The notes: a model not told the origin generated them from the sequence alone. DNA of 64,000 nucleotides from Rhodovulum marinum (GCF_004343075.1 NZ_SLXP01000004.1:194405-258404), one strand, 5' to 3'; shown: positions 1 to 8,634, numbered from the stretch's first letter. Program-made: numbers and translations.

Positions 1-327
1 CGCCTGCAGGTTGCCGGTGGGCCAGACCTTCTTGCAGATCCAGTACTCGATATCGGCGATGTCGAAGCTGTTGGGCTGGGTCGCGGCGCGCTGGGTCACC
101 GCGTCGGAGTCGAGCGCGGTCATCTCCAGCGTGAAGCCCAGGTCCTCCTTCACCTTCTGCGCCACCTCGTTGAGGTTGGACACGCCGGTGCCGAACTGGC
201 GCAGGGTGATGTCCTTGATGTTCTGCGCCCAGATCATCGGCGCGGGGAAGGCAGAGGCGGCGACGCCCGCGGCGGCGCCTTTCAGCAGGCTGCGGCGGCT
301 GAGGCCGGGTTTCGTCTGGTCGGTCAT
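1..327 (-). CDS. ABC transporter substrate-binding protein, N-terminal part (cut by window start)
   Basis: This is the N-terminal 109 codons of a periplasmic solute-binding protein; the rest lies outside the window. The start at 327 gives MTDQTKPGL followed by a twin-arginine motif (SRRSLLKG), a hydrophobic alanine-rich stretch and a likely cleavage after FPAPMIWAQ, so export is probably by the Tat system. The mature start (NIKDITLRQFGTGVSN) and the adjacent PotA-like ATPase point to an extracellular solute-binding protein of the spermidine/putrescine type. It lies 28 nt downstream of the ATPase gene in the same direction, with a GGGAGA ribosome-binding site. The substrate cannot be read from this fragment; permease genes presumably follow outside the window. 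Confidence 0.8.
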   Translation of the reverse strand, partial: MTDQTKPGLSRRSLLKGAAAGVAASAFPAPMIWAQNIKDITLRQFGTGVSNLNEVAQKVKEDLGFTLEMTALDSDAVTQRAATQPNSFDIADIEYWICKKVWPTGNLQA

Positions 328-355
328 GCGTGGTCTCCCGTGTTGGACTGTCAGG

Positions 356-1339
356 TCAGGCGGTCAGTGCGTGAAGGTTGGTGTCGTCCCAGCTCAGCCC
401 CACGCCGTCACCGGGCTGGATGGGTTTGGCGAAATACCGGTCTTCGGGGATAACGGCGGTGATCTCCTGGTCGCCTGCGGTCATCAGGGTCAGCGCGACG
501 CTGGCGCCCTGGTATTCGAGGCCTGTGACGCGGCCTTCCAGCTTGCCCTGGTCGGGGAGCGTGACCGTCACCTGGTCGGAGCGGATCGCGAAATGCCCCT
601 TGGGCAGGGCGATCACGTTGTGCCCCCCCATGAAGCGGGCGACGAATTCGGTTCTCGGCGCGTTGAACACCTCGCGCGCGGGGCCGGCCTGTTCGATGCG
701 GGCGTTGTTCATCACCACGATCTCATCGGCGAGTGCCAGCGCCTCGTCCTGGCCGTGGGTGACGTGGATGAAGGTGATCCCCAGCTCGCGTTGCAGTTTC
801 TTCAACTCGGAGCGCATGCGAACGCGCAGAAACGGGTCGAGCGCGGAGAGGGGTTCGTCCAGCAACAGCACCTGCGGATCGGTGATGAGCGCACGGGCCA
901 GGGCGACGCGCTGCTGTTGGCCGCCCGACAGCTGTGCGGGCAGGCGTTCGGCGAAATCGGTCATGTGCACGAGGTCCAGCAACTCGCCCGCGCGGCGCCT
1001 ACGTTCGGCCCTCTCGACCCCCTTCATTTTCAGGCTGAACGCGACATTGTCGATCACGCTGAGATGCGGGAACAGCGCGTAGTTCTGGAACATCATCGCC
1101 GTGCCGCGCTTGGCGGGGGGAAGGTGGGCGATGTCGTGGCCGGCAAGCACGATGGCGCCGTCGCTGACCTCTTCGTGGCCCGCGATCATGCGTAACGTGG
1201 AGGACTTGCCGCAGCCCGAGGGCCCCAGCAGGCAGGCATAGCTGCCGGCATGGAACAGGTGTTGAATCGCATCCACCGCGACGGTGGTGCCGTAGCGTTT
1301 GGTCAGGGCGACAAGTTCCAGGTCAAGGTCCGAGCGCAT
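356..1339 (-). CDS. ABC transporter ATP-binding protein, spermidine/putrescine (PotA) type
   Basis: Cytoplasmic ATPase subunit of an importer. All nucleotide-binding motifs are intact: Walker A GPSGCGKS (about 39-46), Q-loop Gln85, signature LSGGQ (137-141), Walker B VLLLDEP (157-163) and H-loop His195. The C-terminal 90 residues (about 235-327) look like the TOBE/OB regulatory domain of the PotA/FbpC/MalK group. The length of 327 aa is normal. It is the first gene of a minus-strand transporter operon, upstream of the solute-binding protein, and is divergent from a GntR regulator that may control it. The substrate is unknown; polyamine, amino acid derivative or another cation are all possible. 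Confidence 0.88.
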   Translation of the reverse strand: MRSDLDLELVALTKRYGTTVAVDAIQHLFHAGSYACLLGPSGCGKSSTLRMIAGHEEVSDGAIVLAGHDIAHLPPAKRGTAMMFQNYALFPHLSVIDNVAFSLKMKGVERAERRRRAGELLDLVHMTDFAERLPAQLSGGQQQRVALARALITDPQVLLLDEPLSALDPFLRVRMRSELKKLQRELGITFIHVTHGQDEALALADEIVVMNNARIEQAGPAREVFNAPRTEFVARFMGGHNVIALPKGHFAIRSDQVTVTLPDQGKLEGRVTGLEYQGASVALTLMTAGDQEITAVIPEDRYFAKPIQPGDGVGLSWDDTNLHALTA

Positions 1340-1483
1340 GCGGGTCCTCTCAGCGTGTCTGCCCTACGTTTCGCCGCGATGGCCCCGGAGGGAATGGGGC
1401 GGCCCGGTGCGGCCCGGCGATTTCTGCGCGACTGCCTGCGAATTGGGCAGACGTGGACAGATTTGTCTCATGATCGGTCATGG

Positions 1484-1495
1484 ATTGTATACGAT
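1484..1495. promoter_or_regulatory. Candidate GntR/FCD operator in divergent promoter region
   Basis: ATTGTATACGAT is a near-perfect palindrome around GTATAC, with one mismatched pair. It lies in the 241-bp region between the divergent ABC ATPase and GntR genes, about 85 bp before the GntR start. N-GTATAC-N cores are common operators of FCD-type GntR regulators, so autoregulation and control of the transporter is a reasonable inference. There is no binding evidence. Confidence 0.4.
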
Positions 1496-1580
1496 CTTGT
1501 CCGCAATCCGGTCGGGCCTGCCGAATCTTGTGCGCCCTACCGGGTTTCGCCAAAAGAAGGGCAGTCACGGAGAGTTCGGT

Positions 1581-2291
1581 GTGAACGAGGTCAGAACCAT
1601 TGCCGGGAAGGACAGCCGCGCGCCGTCGCGGGCCCGGGACGTGGCCGACAGCCTGACGCGCGCGATCCATGAACATCGCCTCGGTCCCGGCATGAAGCTG
1701 AACGAGGACGAGGTCGGCGAGATCTTCGGTGTCAGCCGCACCATCGTGCGTGCCGCGCTGCAACAACTGGCCCATGATCAACTGGTTGCCATCGAACCGC
1801 ATCGCGGCGCCTTCGTCGCGCAGCCCTCGGTGCGCGAGGCGCGCGAGGTTTTCGAGGCGCGCGCGCTGCTGGAGCCGCGCACCGCCCATTCCGCGGCGCT
1901 GCGCGCCGATCCTGAGGACATCGCGCAGTTGCGCCGCCATATCGAGCAGGAACATGCCGCGCTGGCGGACGGGCGGGACGGCCAGGCGCTGCGGCTGTCG
2001 GGACAGTTCCACCTGGAAATCGCGCGGATCGCCGACCAGGCCACCATCGCCGAGTTCATCGGTCAGCTGATTTCGAGGTCGTCGCTGGTGATCGCGCTGT
2101 ATTGGCGGCGGCGCAATGCTTTGTGTGAAAGCCACGCCCATGACGCGCTGATCGGGGCGCTGGCTGATGGCGACGGGCCGCGCGCCGAGGAGTTGATGAA
2201 GGGCCACCTTCTGGACCTGTTGTCCTCGTTGGACCTGCGCGAGGCGCCGGCCCAGCCGCGGTCGCTGAAAGAGGCGCTGGAGGGCGAATGA
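1581..2291 (+). CDS. GntR family transcriptional regulator (FCD/FadR subfamily)
   Basis: A 236-aa DNA-binding repressor or activator. The N-terminal winged helix-turn-helix is clear (about 15-80: LNEDEVGEIFGVSRTIVRAAL), followed by a helical FCD ligand-binding domain (about 85-215) with conserved histidines in HLEIARIA and HAHDALIGAL. I chose the GTG at 1581 because it follows a GGAGAG ribosome-binding site and gives the usual family length; the open frame upstream (from 1299) adds residues unlike the family. Its stop overlaps the GNAT start by 4 nt (ATGA). It is divergent from the ABC transporter, whose operon it probably controls. The effector is unknown. Confidence 0.85.
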   Translation: MNEVRTIAGKDSRAPSRARDVADSLTRAIHEHRLGPGMKLNEDEVGEIFGVSRTIVRAALQQLAHDQLVAIEPHRGAFVAQPSVREAREVFEARALLEPRTAHSAALRADPEDIAQLRRHIEQEHAALADGRDGQALRLSGQFHLEIARIADQATIAEFIGQLISRSSLVIALYWRRRNALCESHAHDALIGALADGDGPRAEELMKGHLLDLLSSLDLREAPAQPRSLKEALEGE

Positions 2292-3115
2292 AACTGCGCG
2301 AGATGACCCGCCGCGAGCTTGACCGGGTGCTGGGCTGGGCGGCGGACGAGGGCTGGAACCCGGGGCTTGACGATGCCGACCCGTTCCACGCGACTGACGC
2401 GGGCGGGTTCTTCGTGGCCGAGGTGGAGGGGCGCGCGGTCGCGGCGATTTCGGTGGTCAACCATACCGATGCGCTGGCCTTCCTGGGCCTGTACCTGTGC
2501 CACCCGGATTACCGCGGGCGCGGGATCGGTCATGCGCTTTGGACCCATGCGCTGGGTCATGCCGGCGCGCGGGCCGTGGGGCTGGACGGGGTCGCGGCGC
2601 AGCAGGAAAATTACCGAAAGTCGGGTTTCGTGCGGGCCGGCAGCACGGTGCGGTATGCCGGCGTGCTGCCCGGTGCGTTCCATTCCGGGAACGGTCCGGT
2701 CGGCGCGCGCGAGCGCGGCGCCCTGATCGCGATGGAGGCGCGGGCGACGGGGTACGAAAAGCCGCGGTTCCTGGGCGCGTGGCTGACCGATACCGCGACG
2801 CGCAAGACGCTGGTGGCCCGCAAGGAGGGCGAGCCGACGGGGTTCGTCACGGTGCGGAAATGCCGCGAAGGGTTCAAGATCGGCCCGCTTGTGGCGCGCA
2901 ACGAGGCGGTCGCCGCGGCGCTGATCGAGGCGGCTGGCGTGGCGACCGGCGAGGCGCCGGTGATGATCGACGTGCCCGAAGGCGAGCGTTGGCTGGGGGC
3001 CCATTGCGCGGGTTTGGGGCTGGTGCCGGTCTTCGAGACAGCGCGGATGTATCGCGGCGCGGCGCCCTCACGTGGCGAGGTGGTGTCGGCGGTGGCGACG
3101 CTGGAACTGGGCTAG
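2288..3115 (+). CDS. GNAT family N-acetyltransferase, two-domain
   Basis: A 275-aa acetyl-CoA-dependent acyltransferase. The first half carries the GNAT acetyl-CoA loop (HPDYRGRGIG, about 72-81, matching R/QxxGxG/A) and the family's end-of-domain pattern (ENYRKSGFVRAGSTVRYAGV). The second half (about 150-275) resembles the C-terminal domain seen in GNAT proteins of the YitH/acetyltransf_18 kind. It is translationally coupled to the GntR gene by a 4-nt overlap, so it is likely part of the same small operon. The acceptor substrate cannot be deduced. Its 3' end converges on puuD with a 32-bp gap. Confidence 0.8.
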   Translation: MKLREMTRRELDRVLGWAADEGWNPGLDDADPFHATDAGGFFVAEVEGRAVAAISVVNHTDALAFLGLYLCHPDYRGRGIGHALWTHALGHAGARAVGLDGVAAQQENYRKSGFVRAGSTVRYAGVLPGAFHSGNGPVGARERGALIAMEARATGYEKPRFLGAWLTDTATRKTLVARKEGEPTGFVTVRKCREGFKIGPLVARNEAVAAALIEAAGVATGEAPVMIDVPEGERWLGAHCAGLGLVPVFETARMYRGAAPSRGEVVSAVATLELG

Positions 3116-3147
3116 GGGCGCGTTCGGGATGCGGCCGTCGGGCCTGG

Positions 3148-4401
3148 TCAGTGTGCCTGGGCCATCTGACGCGCCGCGCCGATCTGGCGATACCAGGCGA
3201 CGATCCGGGCACGCTCGGCCTCTTCGATCATCATGATGTTGCCCGGCGGCATGGCATGCGTGACGCCGGCCTGCAGGTAGATGCGTTTCGCCTGGGCCGC
3301 GATCTGGGCGTCGGTTTCCAGATGCACGCCCTTGGGCGCGGTCGCGAGCCCGGGCCAGAGCGGTTCGGCCGCGTGGCACATCGCACAGCGGGTGGCCACG
3401 ATCTCGCGCACTTCGTCGAAGCCGGGGGCGGCCACGGCGGGTTGCAGGTGGCCGGGCAGGGCGGCGTCTTCGATGGGCGCGGCGTCCTTGGTCATCGGTG
3501 CCGCCGACAGCGCCATGATGGCCAGGAACACCGCCGCCGTCGCGCCCCAGGTCCAGTTCGGGCGGCCTTGGCGCGCGTGCATCGTGTTGAAATAATGCCG
3601 GATCGTCACGCCCATCAGGAAGGTCAGGCTGGCGATGATCCAGTTGTACTCGGTGGCGAAGGCCAGCGGGTAATGGTTCGACAGCATCAGGAAGATCACC
3701 GGCAACGTCAGGTAGTTGTTGTGCATCGAGCGCAGCTTGGCGATTTGCCCGTATTTCGGGTCGGGGGTGCGGCCGGCCTTGAGATCGGCCACGACGACGC
3801 GCTGGTTCGGCATGATCACCAGGAAGACGTTCGCCACCATGATCGTGCCGGTGAAGGCGCCCAGGTGCAGAAGGGCGGCGCGCCCGGTGAAGACTTGCGT
3901 GTATCCCCATGACATCGCGACGAGAATCGCGAAGAGGATCAGCATCAGCGTGGTGGGTTTCCGGCCCAGCGGGCTGCGGCACAGCAGGTCATACAGCACC
4001 CAGCCCAGCGCCAGCGATCCCGCCGAAATGGCGATGGCCTGCCATTGGGCCAACTCCATCCTGGTGTAGTCGATCAGGTAGAGTTCCGCTCCAAGCCAGT
4101 AGACCAGCGCGAGCAGCGCAAAGCCCGAAAGCCAGGTCGAGTAGGCCTCCCATTTGAACCAGGTCAGGTGGTCTGGCATGTGGTCGGGGGCGACGGTGTA
4201 TTTCTGGATATGGTAGAAACCGCCGCCATGCACCTGCCACTCCTCGCCCAGCACGCCCTTTGGGCTGTGGGCGGCCTTGGTCAGGCCAAGGTCGAGCGCG
4301 ATGAAATAGAAGGACGACCCGATCCAGGCGATGCCGGTGATGACGTGAAGCCAGCGGACGGCGAATTCCAGCCAGTCGAGGATCATCGCGGTTTCGAACA
4401 T
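3148..4401 (-). CDS. puuD: Urate hydroxylase PuuD (membrane, cytochrome c domain)
   Basis: This protein oxidises urate to 5-hydroxyisourate at the cytoplasmic membrane. The 417-aa sequence begins with transmembrane helices containing RWLHVITGIAWIGSSFYFIALD, a urate-oxidase signature region, followed by several further helices to about residue 300. A C-terminal c-type cytochrome domain carries CAMCH (339-343) and a distal AMPPGNIMMI methionine region. That matches the PuuD family, which passes electrons to cytochrome c instead of making peroxide. It is divergent from a LysR regulator across a 104-bp region with palindromes, and the downstream pathway enzymes lie just beyond. Start and length fit the family. 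Confidence 0.92.
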   Translation of the reverse strand: MFETAMILDWLEFAVRWLHVITGIAWIGSSFYFIALDLGLTKAAHSPKGVLGEEWQVHGGGFYHIQKYTVAPDHMPDHLTWFKWEAYSTWLSGFALLALVYWLGAELYLIDYTRMELAQWQAIAISAGSLALGWVLYDLLCRSPLGRKPTTLMLILFAILVAMSWGYTQVFTGRAALLHLGAFTGTIMVANVFLVIMPNQRVVVADLKAGRTPDPKYGQIAKLRSMHNNYLTLPVIFLMLSNHYPLAFATEYNWIIASLTFLMGVTIRHYFNTMHARQGRPNWTWGATAAVFLAIMALSAAPMTKDAAPIEDAALPGHLQPAVAAPGFDEVREIVATRCAMCHAAEPLWPGLATAPKGVHLETDAQIAAQAKRIYLQAGVTHAMPPGNIMMIEEAERARIVAWYRQIGAARQMAQAH

Positions 4402-4453
4402 GGGGGCACTCCTTGCGGTGTTGCCGGGACGCTATACGCGGGCGGGGCTTTCT

Positions 4454-4478
4454 GATAATTCCTGATTATCCCGATCAG
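4454..4478. promoter_or_regulatory. Candidate LysR-type box, two overlapping palindromes
   Basis: GATAAT-TCCTG-ATTATC (4454-4470) is a perfect 6-bp inverted repeat that contains the LysR T-N11-A core (T4456 to A4468). A second repeat, CTGAT-N7-ATCAG (4462-4478), overlaps it. Both lie in the 104-bp space between divergent puuD and the LysR gene, 28-52 bp upstream of the LysR start. Autoregulation with shared control of puuD is inferred. Confidence 0.55.
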
Positions 4479-4505
4479 TTTCAAAAAGATCCGAACAATC
4501 CGGTT

Positions 4506-5438
4506 ATGACCAGCCTCAACAATATCCGCATGTTCGTCCGCGTCTACGAGTTGGAAAACATGTCGGCGGCGGCGCGTGACCTGCAGGTGTCGGCCGCGGT
4601 GGCCTCGTCGCGGATCGCGGAACTGGAGCGGCATCTGGGGATCCGGCTGTTCACCCGCACCACGCGGTCGATCCAGCCGACCGAGCAGGGGCGCATCTAT
4701 TACCCCAAGGCGGTCAAGGTGATCGAGGCGCTGGAAGAGGCCGAGGCGGCGGTGCACGAGGTGACGCTGAACCCGCGGGGTTCGATCTTCGTTTCGGCGC
4801 CGCTGGGGGTGGGCCGCCGCCTGATCGCGCCCAACGTCGCGCAGTTCCATGAAAATTACCCCGAGGTGCATGTGCGCCTGCGGCTGTCGGACCGCAAGGT
4901 GGATGTCACGGGCGAGGGGTTGGATGTCAGCTTTGCGCTGGGGGAGTTGCCCGATTCCGGGCTTCGCGTTCGGATGCTGGCCGATTGCCCCCGGGTCCTG
5001 TGCGCCGCCCCCGCCTATATCGCGCGCCGGGGCATGCCGAAAAGCGGGGCGGAGCTGGTGGCCGACGGTCACGAATGCCTGTTGCTGCGGTTCCCCGGTT
5101 CGACCGAGTTCCGCTGGACGCTGAGAACGCCCGAGGGGTTGCGGAGATTCGACGTGAAAGGGCCTTATGCCTGTGACGATGGCGATGTGCTGACAGAATG
5201 GGCGCTGGACGGGCGGGGGATCGTGATGAAGCCCGCCTTCGACGTGGCCGAGCACCTTGCAAGCGGTGCGCTGGTCCCGGTCGCCGAGTCGACGCCGCCG
5301 CCCGATGCACAGCTTGCCTGCCTGTTTCCGCACAAGCGTAACCAGGACCCGAAAAGCCGGTTGTTCATCGAGTTCATGGCCGAGCGGATCAAGGCCGAGC
5401 TGAAGCGCCGCGAGCGGGTTTATCAGCTGCCACGATAG
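4506..5438 (+). CDS. LysR family transcriptional regulator of the purine cluster
   Basis: A 310-aa LysR-type regulator. The N-terminal winged HTH (about 1-60: [27 protein letters not shown]) is typical, followed by two Rossmann-like effector lobes (about 90-295) that start at [18 protein letters not shown]. The ATG at 4506 is chosen because the HTH begins right after it; the frame stays open upstream to 4413 but without family-like sequence. It is divergent from puuD and its last 16 bp overlap the 3' end of convergent uraH. By position it probably senses urate or a breakdown product and regulates puuD and the neighbouring ureide genes, though the ligand is not visible in the sequence. Confidence 0.88.
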   Translation: MTSLNNIRMFVRVYELENMSAAARDLQVSAAVASSRIAELERHLGIRLFTRTTRSIQPTEQGRIYYPKAVKVIEALEEAEAAVHEVTLNPRGSIFVSAPLGVGRRLIAPNVAQFHENYPEVHVRLRLSDRKVDVTGEGLDVSFALGELPDSGLRVRMLADCPRVLCAAPAYIARRGMPKSGAELVADGHECLLLRFPGSTEFRWTLRTPEGLRRFDVKGPYACDDGDVLTEWALDGRGIVMKPAFDVAEHLASGALVPVAESTPPPDAQLACLFPHKRNQDPKSRLFIEFMAERIKAELKRRERVYQLPR

Positions 5439-5767
5439 GTGGAGTAACCGTAGGGCGAGAGCAGCAGCGGCACGTGGTAGTGATCCGCCGCGGCCATGGC
5501 GAACCGCAGCGGGATCACGTCGAGGAAGTCGGCGGCAAGCCCCAGCCCGCGCAGGTAATCGCCTGCGTGGAAGACCAGTTCATAGGTGCCTGGGGCGAAC
5601 GCCGCTTCGGGCAGGATCGGGGCGTCGGTGCGGCCATCGGCATTGGTGCGCATCTCGGCCAGGCGCGCGCGGGTCTCGCCATCGAGCCGGAACAGCTCGA
5701 TCCGCAGGCCGGCCGCGGGGCAGCCGCGCGCGGTGTCCAGAACATGGGTCGTCAGATATCCGGGCAT
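5423..5767 (-). CDS. uraH: 5-Hydroxyisourate hydrolase (transthyretin-like)
   Basis: Hydrolyses 5-hydroxyisourate, the PuuD product, to OHCU. The 114-aa protein has the family's N-terminal pattern ([18 protein letters not shown]) with the catalytic histidine, the central arginine region (LRIELFRL...TNADGRTD), the [19 protein letters not shown]-terminus and the diagnostic terminal YRGS tetrapeptide. The length is normal for a cytoplasmic bacterial enzyme with no signal peptide. It is divergent from the allantoinase/decarboxylase gene and convergent with the LysR regulator, overlapping it by 16 bp. Confidence 0.94.
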   Translation of the reverse strand: MPGYLTTHVLDTARGCPAAGLRIELFRLDGETRARLAEMRTNADGRTDAPILPEAAFAPGTYELVFHAGDYLRGLGLAADFLDVIPLRFAMAAADHYHVPLLLSPYGYSTYRGS

Positions 5768-5841
5768 CGAATGCCTCCCTTGCCGTTTTACCGGTCATGG
5801 CCGAGCCTGACGCCAATATAAACGCCCCAGTCCCCGAAACA

Positions 5842-5862
5842 CTTTCAGGATTTCCTTGAAAG
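5842..5862. promoter_or_regulatory. Palindrome in uraH/puuE divergent promoter region
   Basis: CTTTCA and TGAAAG form perfect arms separated by 9 nt (GGATTTCCT, itself partly symmetric). The site sits centrally in the 145-bp region between divergent uraH and the puuE-uraD gene, about 50 bp before the latter's start. It is a good candidate operator for one of the local regulators; its sequence differs from the puuD/LysR palindromes, so which protein binds is unknown. Confidence 0.45.
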
Positions 5863-5912
5863 ACGGGCGGGGCCTTATTGGAATATGCGAAAGTGATGCG
5901 AGGGAAGAACCA

Positions 5913-7331
5913 ATGAAACGCTATCCGCGCGACCTTCGGGGGTATGGCCCGACGCCCCCCGATCCGAAATGGCCGGGGGGCGCCCGGCTCGCGCTGCAAT
6001 TCGTCATCAACTACGAAGAGGGCGGTGAGAACTGCCTGTTGCATGGCGACGAGGCGTCCGAGGCGTTCCTTTCGGAAATCGTCGGTGCCGCGGCCTGGCA
6101 GGGCCAGCGCCACTGGAACATGGAGACGATCTACGATTATGGCGCGCGGGCGGGGTTCTGGCGGCTGCACCGGATGTTCACCGAACGCGCCATGCCGGTC
6201 ACGGTCTACGGTGTCGCCACCGCGCTGGCGCGCGGGCCGGAACAGGTCGCGGCGATGCAAGCGGCGGGGTGGGAGATCGCCAGCCACGGCCTGAAATGGA
6301 TCGAGTACAAGGATTATTCCGAGGCCGACGAGCGGGCGCATATGGAAGAGGCCAAGCGCCTGCACGTGGCCGTCACCGGCGCGGCGCCGCGTGGCTGGTA
6401 CACCGGGCGCTGTTCGATGCAGACCGTGCGGCTGGCGGCCGAGGATGGCGGTTTCGAATACGTTGCCGACAGTTACGCCGACGAATTGCCGTTCTGGATG
6501 AGGGTCGGCGACCGGCATCAACTGGTCGTGCCCTACACGTTGGACGCCAATGACATGCGGTTCGCGACGCCGCAGGGGTTCAACTCGGGCGACCAGTTCT
6601 TCGCCTATCTCAAGGACAGTTTCGACCTGTTGCTGGAGGAGGGGCGCGCCGGTGCGCCGAAGATGATGTCGGTGGGCCTGCATTGCCGGCTGGTGGGTCG
6701 GCCGGGCCGGGCGCAGGCGCTGAAGCGGTTCCTGGATTACGTGGCGGGGCATGAGGATGTCTGGGTGGCGCGGCGCATCGACATCGCGCGGCATTGGGCG
6801 GCGACCCATCCGCCGCAGGCTTTGGACCGGCCGTCCGAGATGGATTGCGAGGCCTTCGTCGCGCGGTTCGGCGGCGTGTTCGAGCATTCGCCCTGGATCG
6901 CGGAAGAGGCGCACGGGCTGGAACTGGGACCGGCGCATGATTGCGCTCTGGGGGTGCATAATGCGCTGGCCCGTATCTTCCGCATGGCGCCGCCCGAAAA
7001 GCGGTTGGACGTGCTGAAGGCCCACCCGGATCTTGCCGGCAAGCTGGCCGAGGCCCGCCGCCTGACGCCCGAGTCGACCGCCGAACAGGCCAGCGCGGGA
7101 CTGGACGCCCTGACCGATGCCGAGCGCGCCCGGTTCCAGGACCTGAACGCCCGCTATACCGGCCGCTTCGGCTTTCCCTTCATCATCGCGGTGCGCGACC
7201 ACGACAAGGCGTCGATCCTGGCGGCCTTTGAACGGCGGCTGGAGAACGACGCCGAGACCGAGTTCGCCGAGGCCTGCGCCCAGGTCGAACGGATCGCCCT
7301 TCATCGCCTCAGGGAGATGCTGCCCGAATGA
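5913..7331 (+). CDS. puuE: Allantoinase PuuE fused to OHCU decarboxylase UraD
   Basis: One 472-aa polypeptide carries two consecutive pathway steps. Residues 1-300 are a polysaccharide-deacetylase-fold allantoinase of the PuuE type (MKRYPRDLRGYGPTPPDPKWPGG-like start, NYEEGGENC, EIASHGLKWIEY, GWYTGRCS, SVGLHCRLVGRPGR). Residues 305-472 are an OHCU decarboxylase (SPWIAEEAHG, the AHPDLAGKLA motif with its catalytic histidine about 371, NARYTGRFGFPFIIAVR). The decarboxylase makes (S)-allantoin from OHCU and the allantoinase opens it to allantoate. The ATG at 5913 follows a GAGGGAAG ribosome-binding site; an in-frame start at 5856 would add 19 unlikely residues. The stop overlaps the next gene by 4 nt. 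Confidence 0.92.
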   Translation: MKRYPRDLRGYGPTPPDPKWPGGARLALQFVINYEEGGENCLLHGDEASEAFLSEIVGAAAWQGQRHWNMETIYDYGARAGFWRLHRMFTERAMPVTVYGVATALARGPEQVAAMQAAGWEIASHGLKWIEYKDYSEADERAHMEEAKRLHVAVTGAAPRGWYTGRCSMQTVRLAAEDGGFEYVADSYADELPFWMRVGDRHQLVVPYTLDANDMRFATPQGFNSGDQFFAYLKDSFDLLLEEGRAGAPKMMSVGLHCRLVGRPGRAQALKRFLDYVAGHEDVWVARRIDIARHWAATHPPQALDRPSEMDCEAFVARFGGVFEHSPWIAEEAHGLELGPAHDCALGVHNALARIFRMAPPEKRLDVLKAHPDLAGKLAEARRLTPESTAEQASAGLDALTDAERARFQDLNARYTGRFGFPFIIAVRDHDKASILAAFERRLENDAETEFAEACAQVERIALHRLREMLPE

Positions 7332-8158
7332 CCCATCCGACCTATTTTGCGCCCAAGGGTGGCCTGCCCGGGCAGGACGCGCTGCATACCGGGCGCGCCG
7401 TCTTCACCGAGGCCTATGCGGTGATCCCGGGGGGCGTGATGCGCGACATCGTCACCAGCGCGCTGCCGCATTGGGACCAGACGCGGGCCTGGATCATCGC
7501 GCGGCCGATGACCGGCTTTGCCGAAACCTTTGCGCATTACGTGATGGAGGTGGCGCCGGGCGGCGGCAGTGACCGGCCCGAGCCGGACCCCGGGGCCCAA
7601 GCGGTGATCTTCGTCACCGAGGGCGCCATCGAGATCGCGCTGGGCGAGATCGCGCACCTGGTCGAGCCGGGCGGATATGCCTACCTGCCGCCGGGCTGTG
7701 GCTGGCGCCTGCGCGCGCTGGGCGAGGCGCCCGCGCGGTTCCACTGGCTGCGCAAGCGTTACCAGGCGGTCGAGGGGATCGACGCCCCCGATCCTGTCTT
7801 TGCCAGCGATTCCGAGACGGCGCCGGTGGGCATGCCGGGCACCGATGGCCGCTGGGCCACCACCCGCTTTGTCGACCCCGACGACCTGCGCCACGACATG
7901 CACGTGAACATCGTCACGCTGGAACCGGGCGCCTCGATCCCGTTCGAGGAAACCCACGTGATGGAACACGGGCTCTACGTGCTGGAGGGCAAGGCCGTTT
8001 ACCGGCTGAACCGCGACTGGGTCGAGGTCGAGGCGGGGGATTACATGTGGCTGCGCGCGTTCTGTCCACAGGCCTGTTACGCGGGCGGGCCGGGGCGGTT
8101 CCGGTATCTGCTGTACAAGGACGTGAACCGGCATCCCGCGCTGGCGCCGGGCGGATGA
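7328..8158 (+). CDS. allE: (S)-Ureidoglycine aminohydrolase, bicupin
   Basis: Releases ammonia from (S)-ureidoglycine to give (S)-ureidoglycolate; the enzyme is Mn-dependent. The 276-aa sequence has two cupin barrels. The first (about 60-140) includes GAIEIALGEIAHLVEPGGYAYLP. The second (about 180-270) has the metal and substrate residues in PFEETHVMEHGLYVLEGKAVY and the CPQACYAGG region with its conserved glutamine. Family members begin much like this one (TYFAPKGGLPGQ) and have this length. It is coupled to the puuE-uraD gene upstream and to the lyase gene downstream by 4-nt overlaps, as expected for consecutive steps. Confidence 0.9.
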   Translation: MTHPTYFAPKGGLPGQDALHTGRAVFTEAYAVIPGGVMRDIVTSALPHWDQTRAWIIARPMTGFAETFAHYVMEVAPGGGSDRPEPDPGAQAVIFVTEGAIEIALGEIAHLVEPGGYAYLPPGCGWRLRALGEAPARFHWLRKRYQAVEGIDAPDPVFASDSETAPVGMPGTDGRWATTRFVDPDDLRHDMHVNIVTLEPGASIPFEETHVMEHGLYVLEGKAVYRLNRDWVEVEAGDYMWLRAFCPQACYAGGPGRFRYLLYKDVNRHPALAPGG

Positions 8159-8634
8159 CCGATCTGCGCGCCCAGCCCCTGACCGCCGCGGCCTTCGCCC
8201 CCTTCGGCGAGGTGATCGAAACGGGCGGCCCCTTTGTGACCATCAACGAGGGCGCCTGCCGCCGTTATACCGACCTGGCACGCTTCGACATCGTTGATGG
8301 CCGGCATGGCCTTAGCCTTTTCGCCGCCGAAATTCGTGCGCTGCCCTACGAGTGTGGGCTGCTGGAGCGGCACCCCTTGGGTTCGCAATGCTTCATTCCG
8401 ATGCAGGGCGCGCGATTTCTGATCATTGTTGCGCCAGATGAGGGCGGGGCGCCGGGAACGCCCGTGGCCTTCGTTGCCGAGGATCACCAAAGCGTGAACA
8501 TCGCACGGAACACTTGGCATGGCGTTCTGTGCCCGATTGCCGGCTCCGGCCTCTTCGCGGTCATCGACCGCATCGGGGAGGGAGGAAACCTGGAAGAGCA
8601 CCGCCTGGGCCGGCCCATCCGCGTTACCGCCTGA
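8155..8634 (+). CDS. allA: Ureidoglycolate lyase
   Basis: Splits (S)-ureidoglycolate into glyoxylate and urea. The 159-aa protein shows the AllA family pattern: LTAAAFAPFGEVIE near the start, LERHPLGSQCFIPM in the middle, and NIARNTWHGVLCPI with the conserved tryptophan-histidine pair near the end. The ATG at 8155 overlaps the aminohydrolase stop by 4 nt and gives the family length; the frame stays open to 8047 but only over the preceding gene. It is the last enzyme of the ureide operon and precedes the purine permease by 29 bp. Confidence 0.92.
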   Translation: MTDLRAQPLTAAAFAPFGEVIETGGPFVTINEGACRRYTDLARFDIVDGRHGLSLFAAEIRALPYECGLLERHPLGSQCFIPMQGARFLIIVAPDEGGAPGTPVAFVAEDHQSVNIARNTWHGVLCPIAGSGLFAVIDRIGEGGNLEEHRLGRPIRVTA

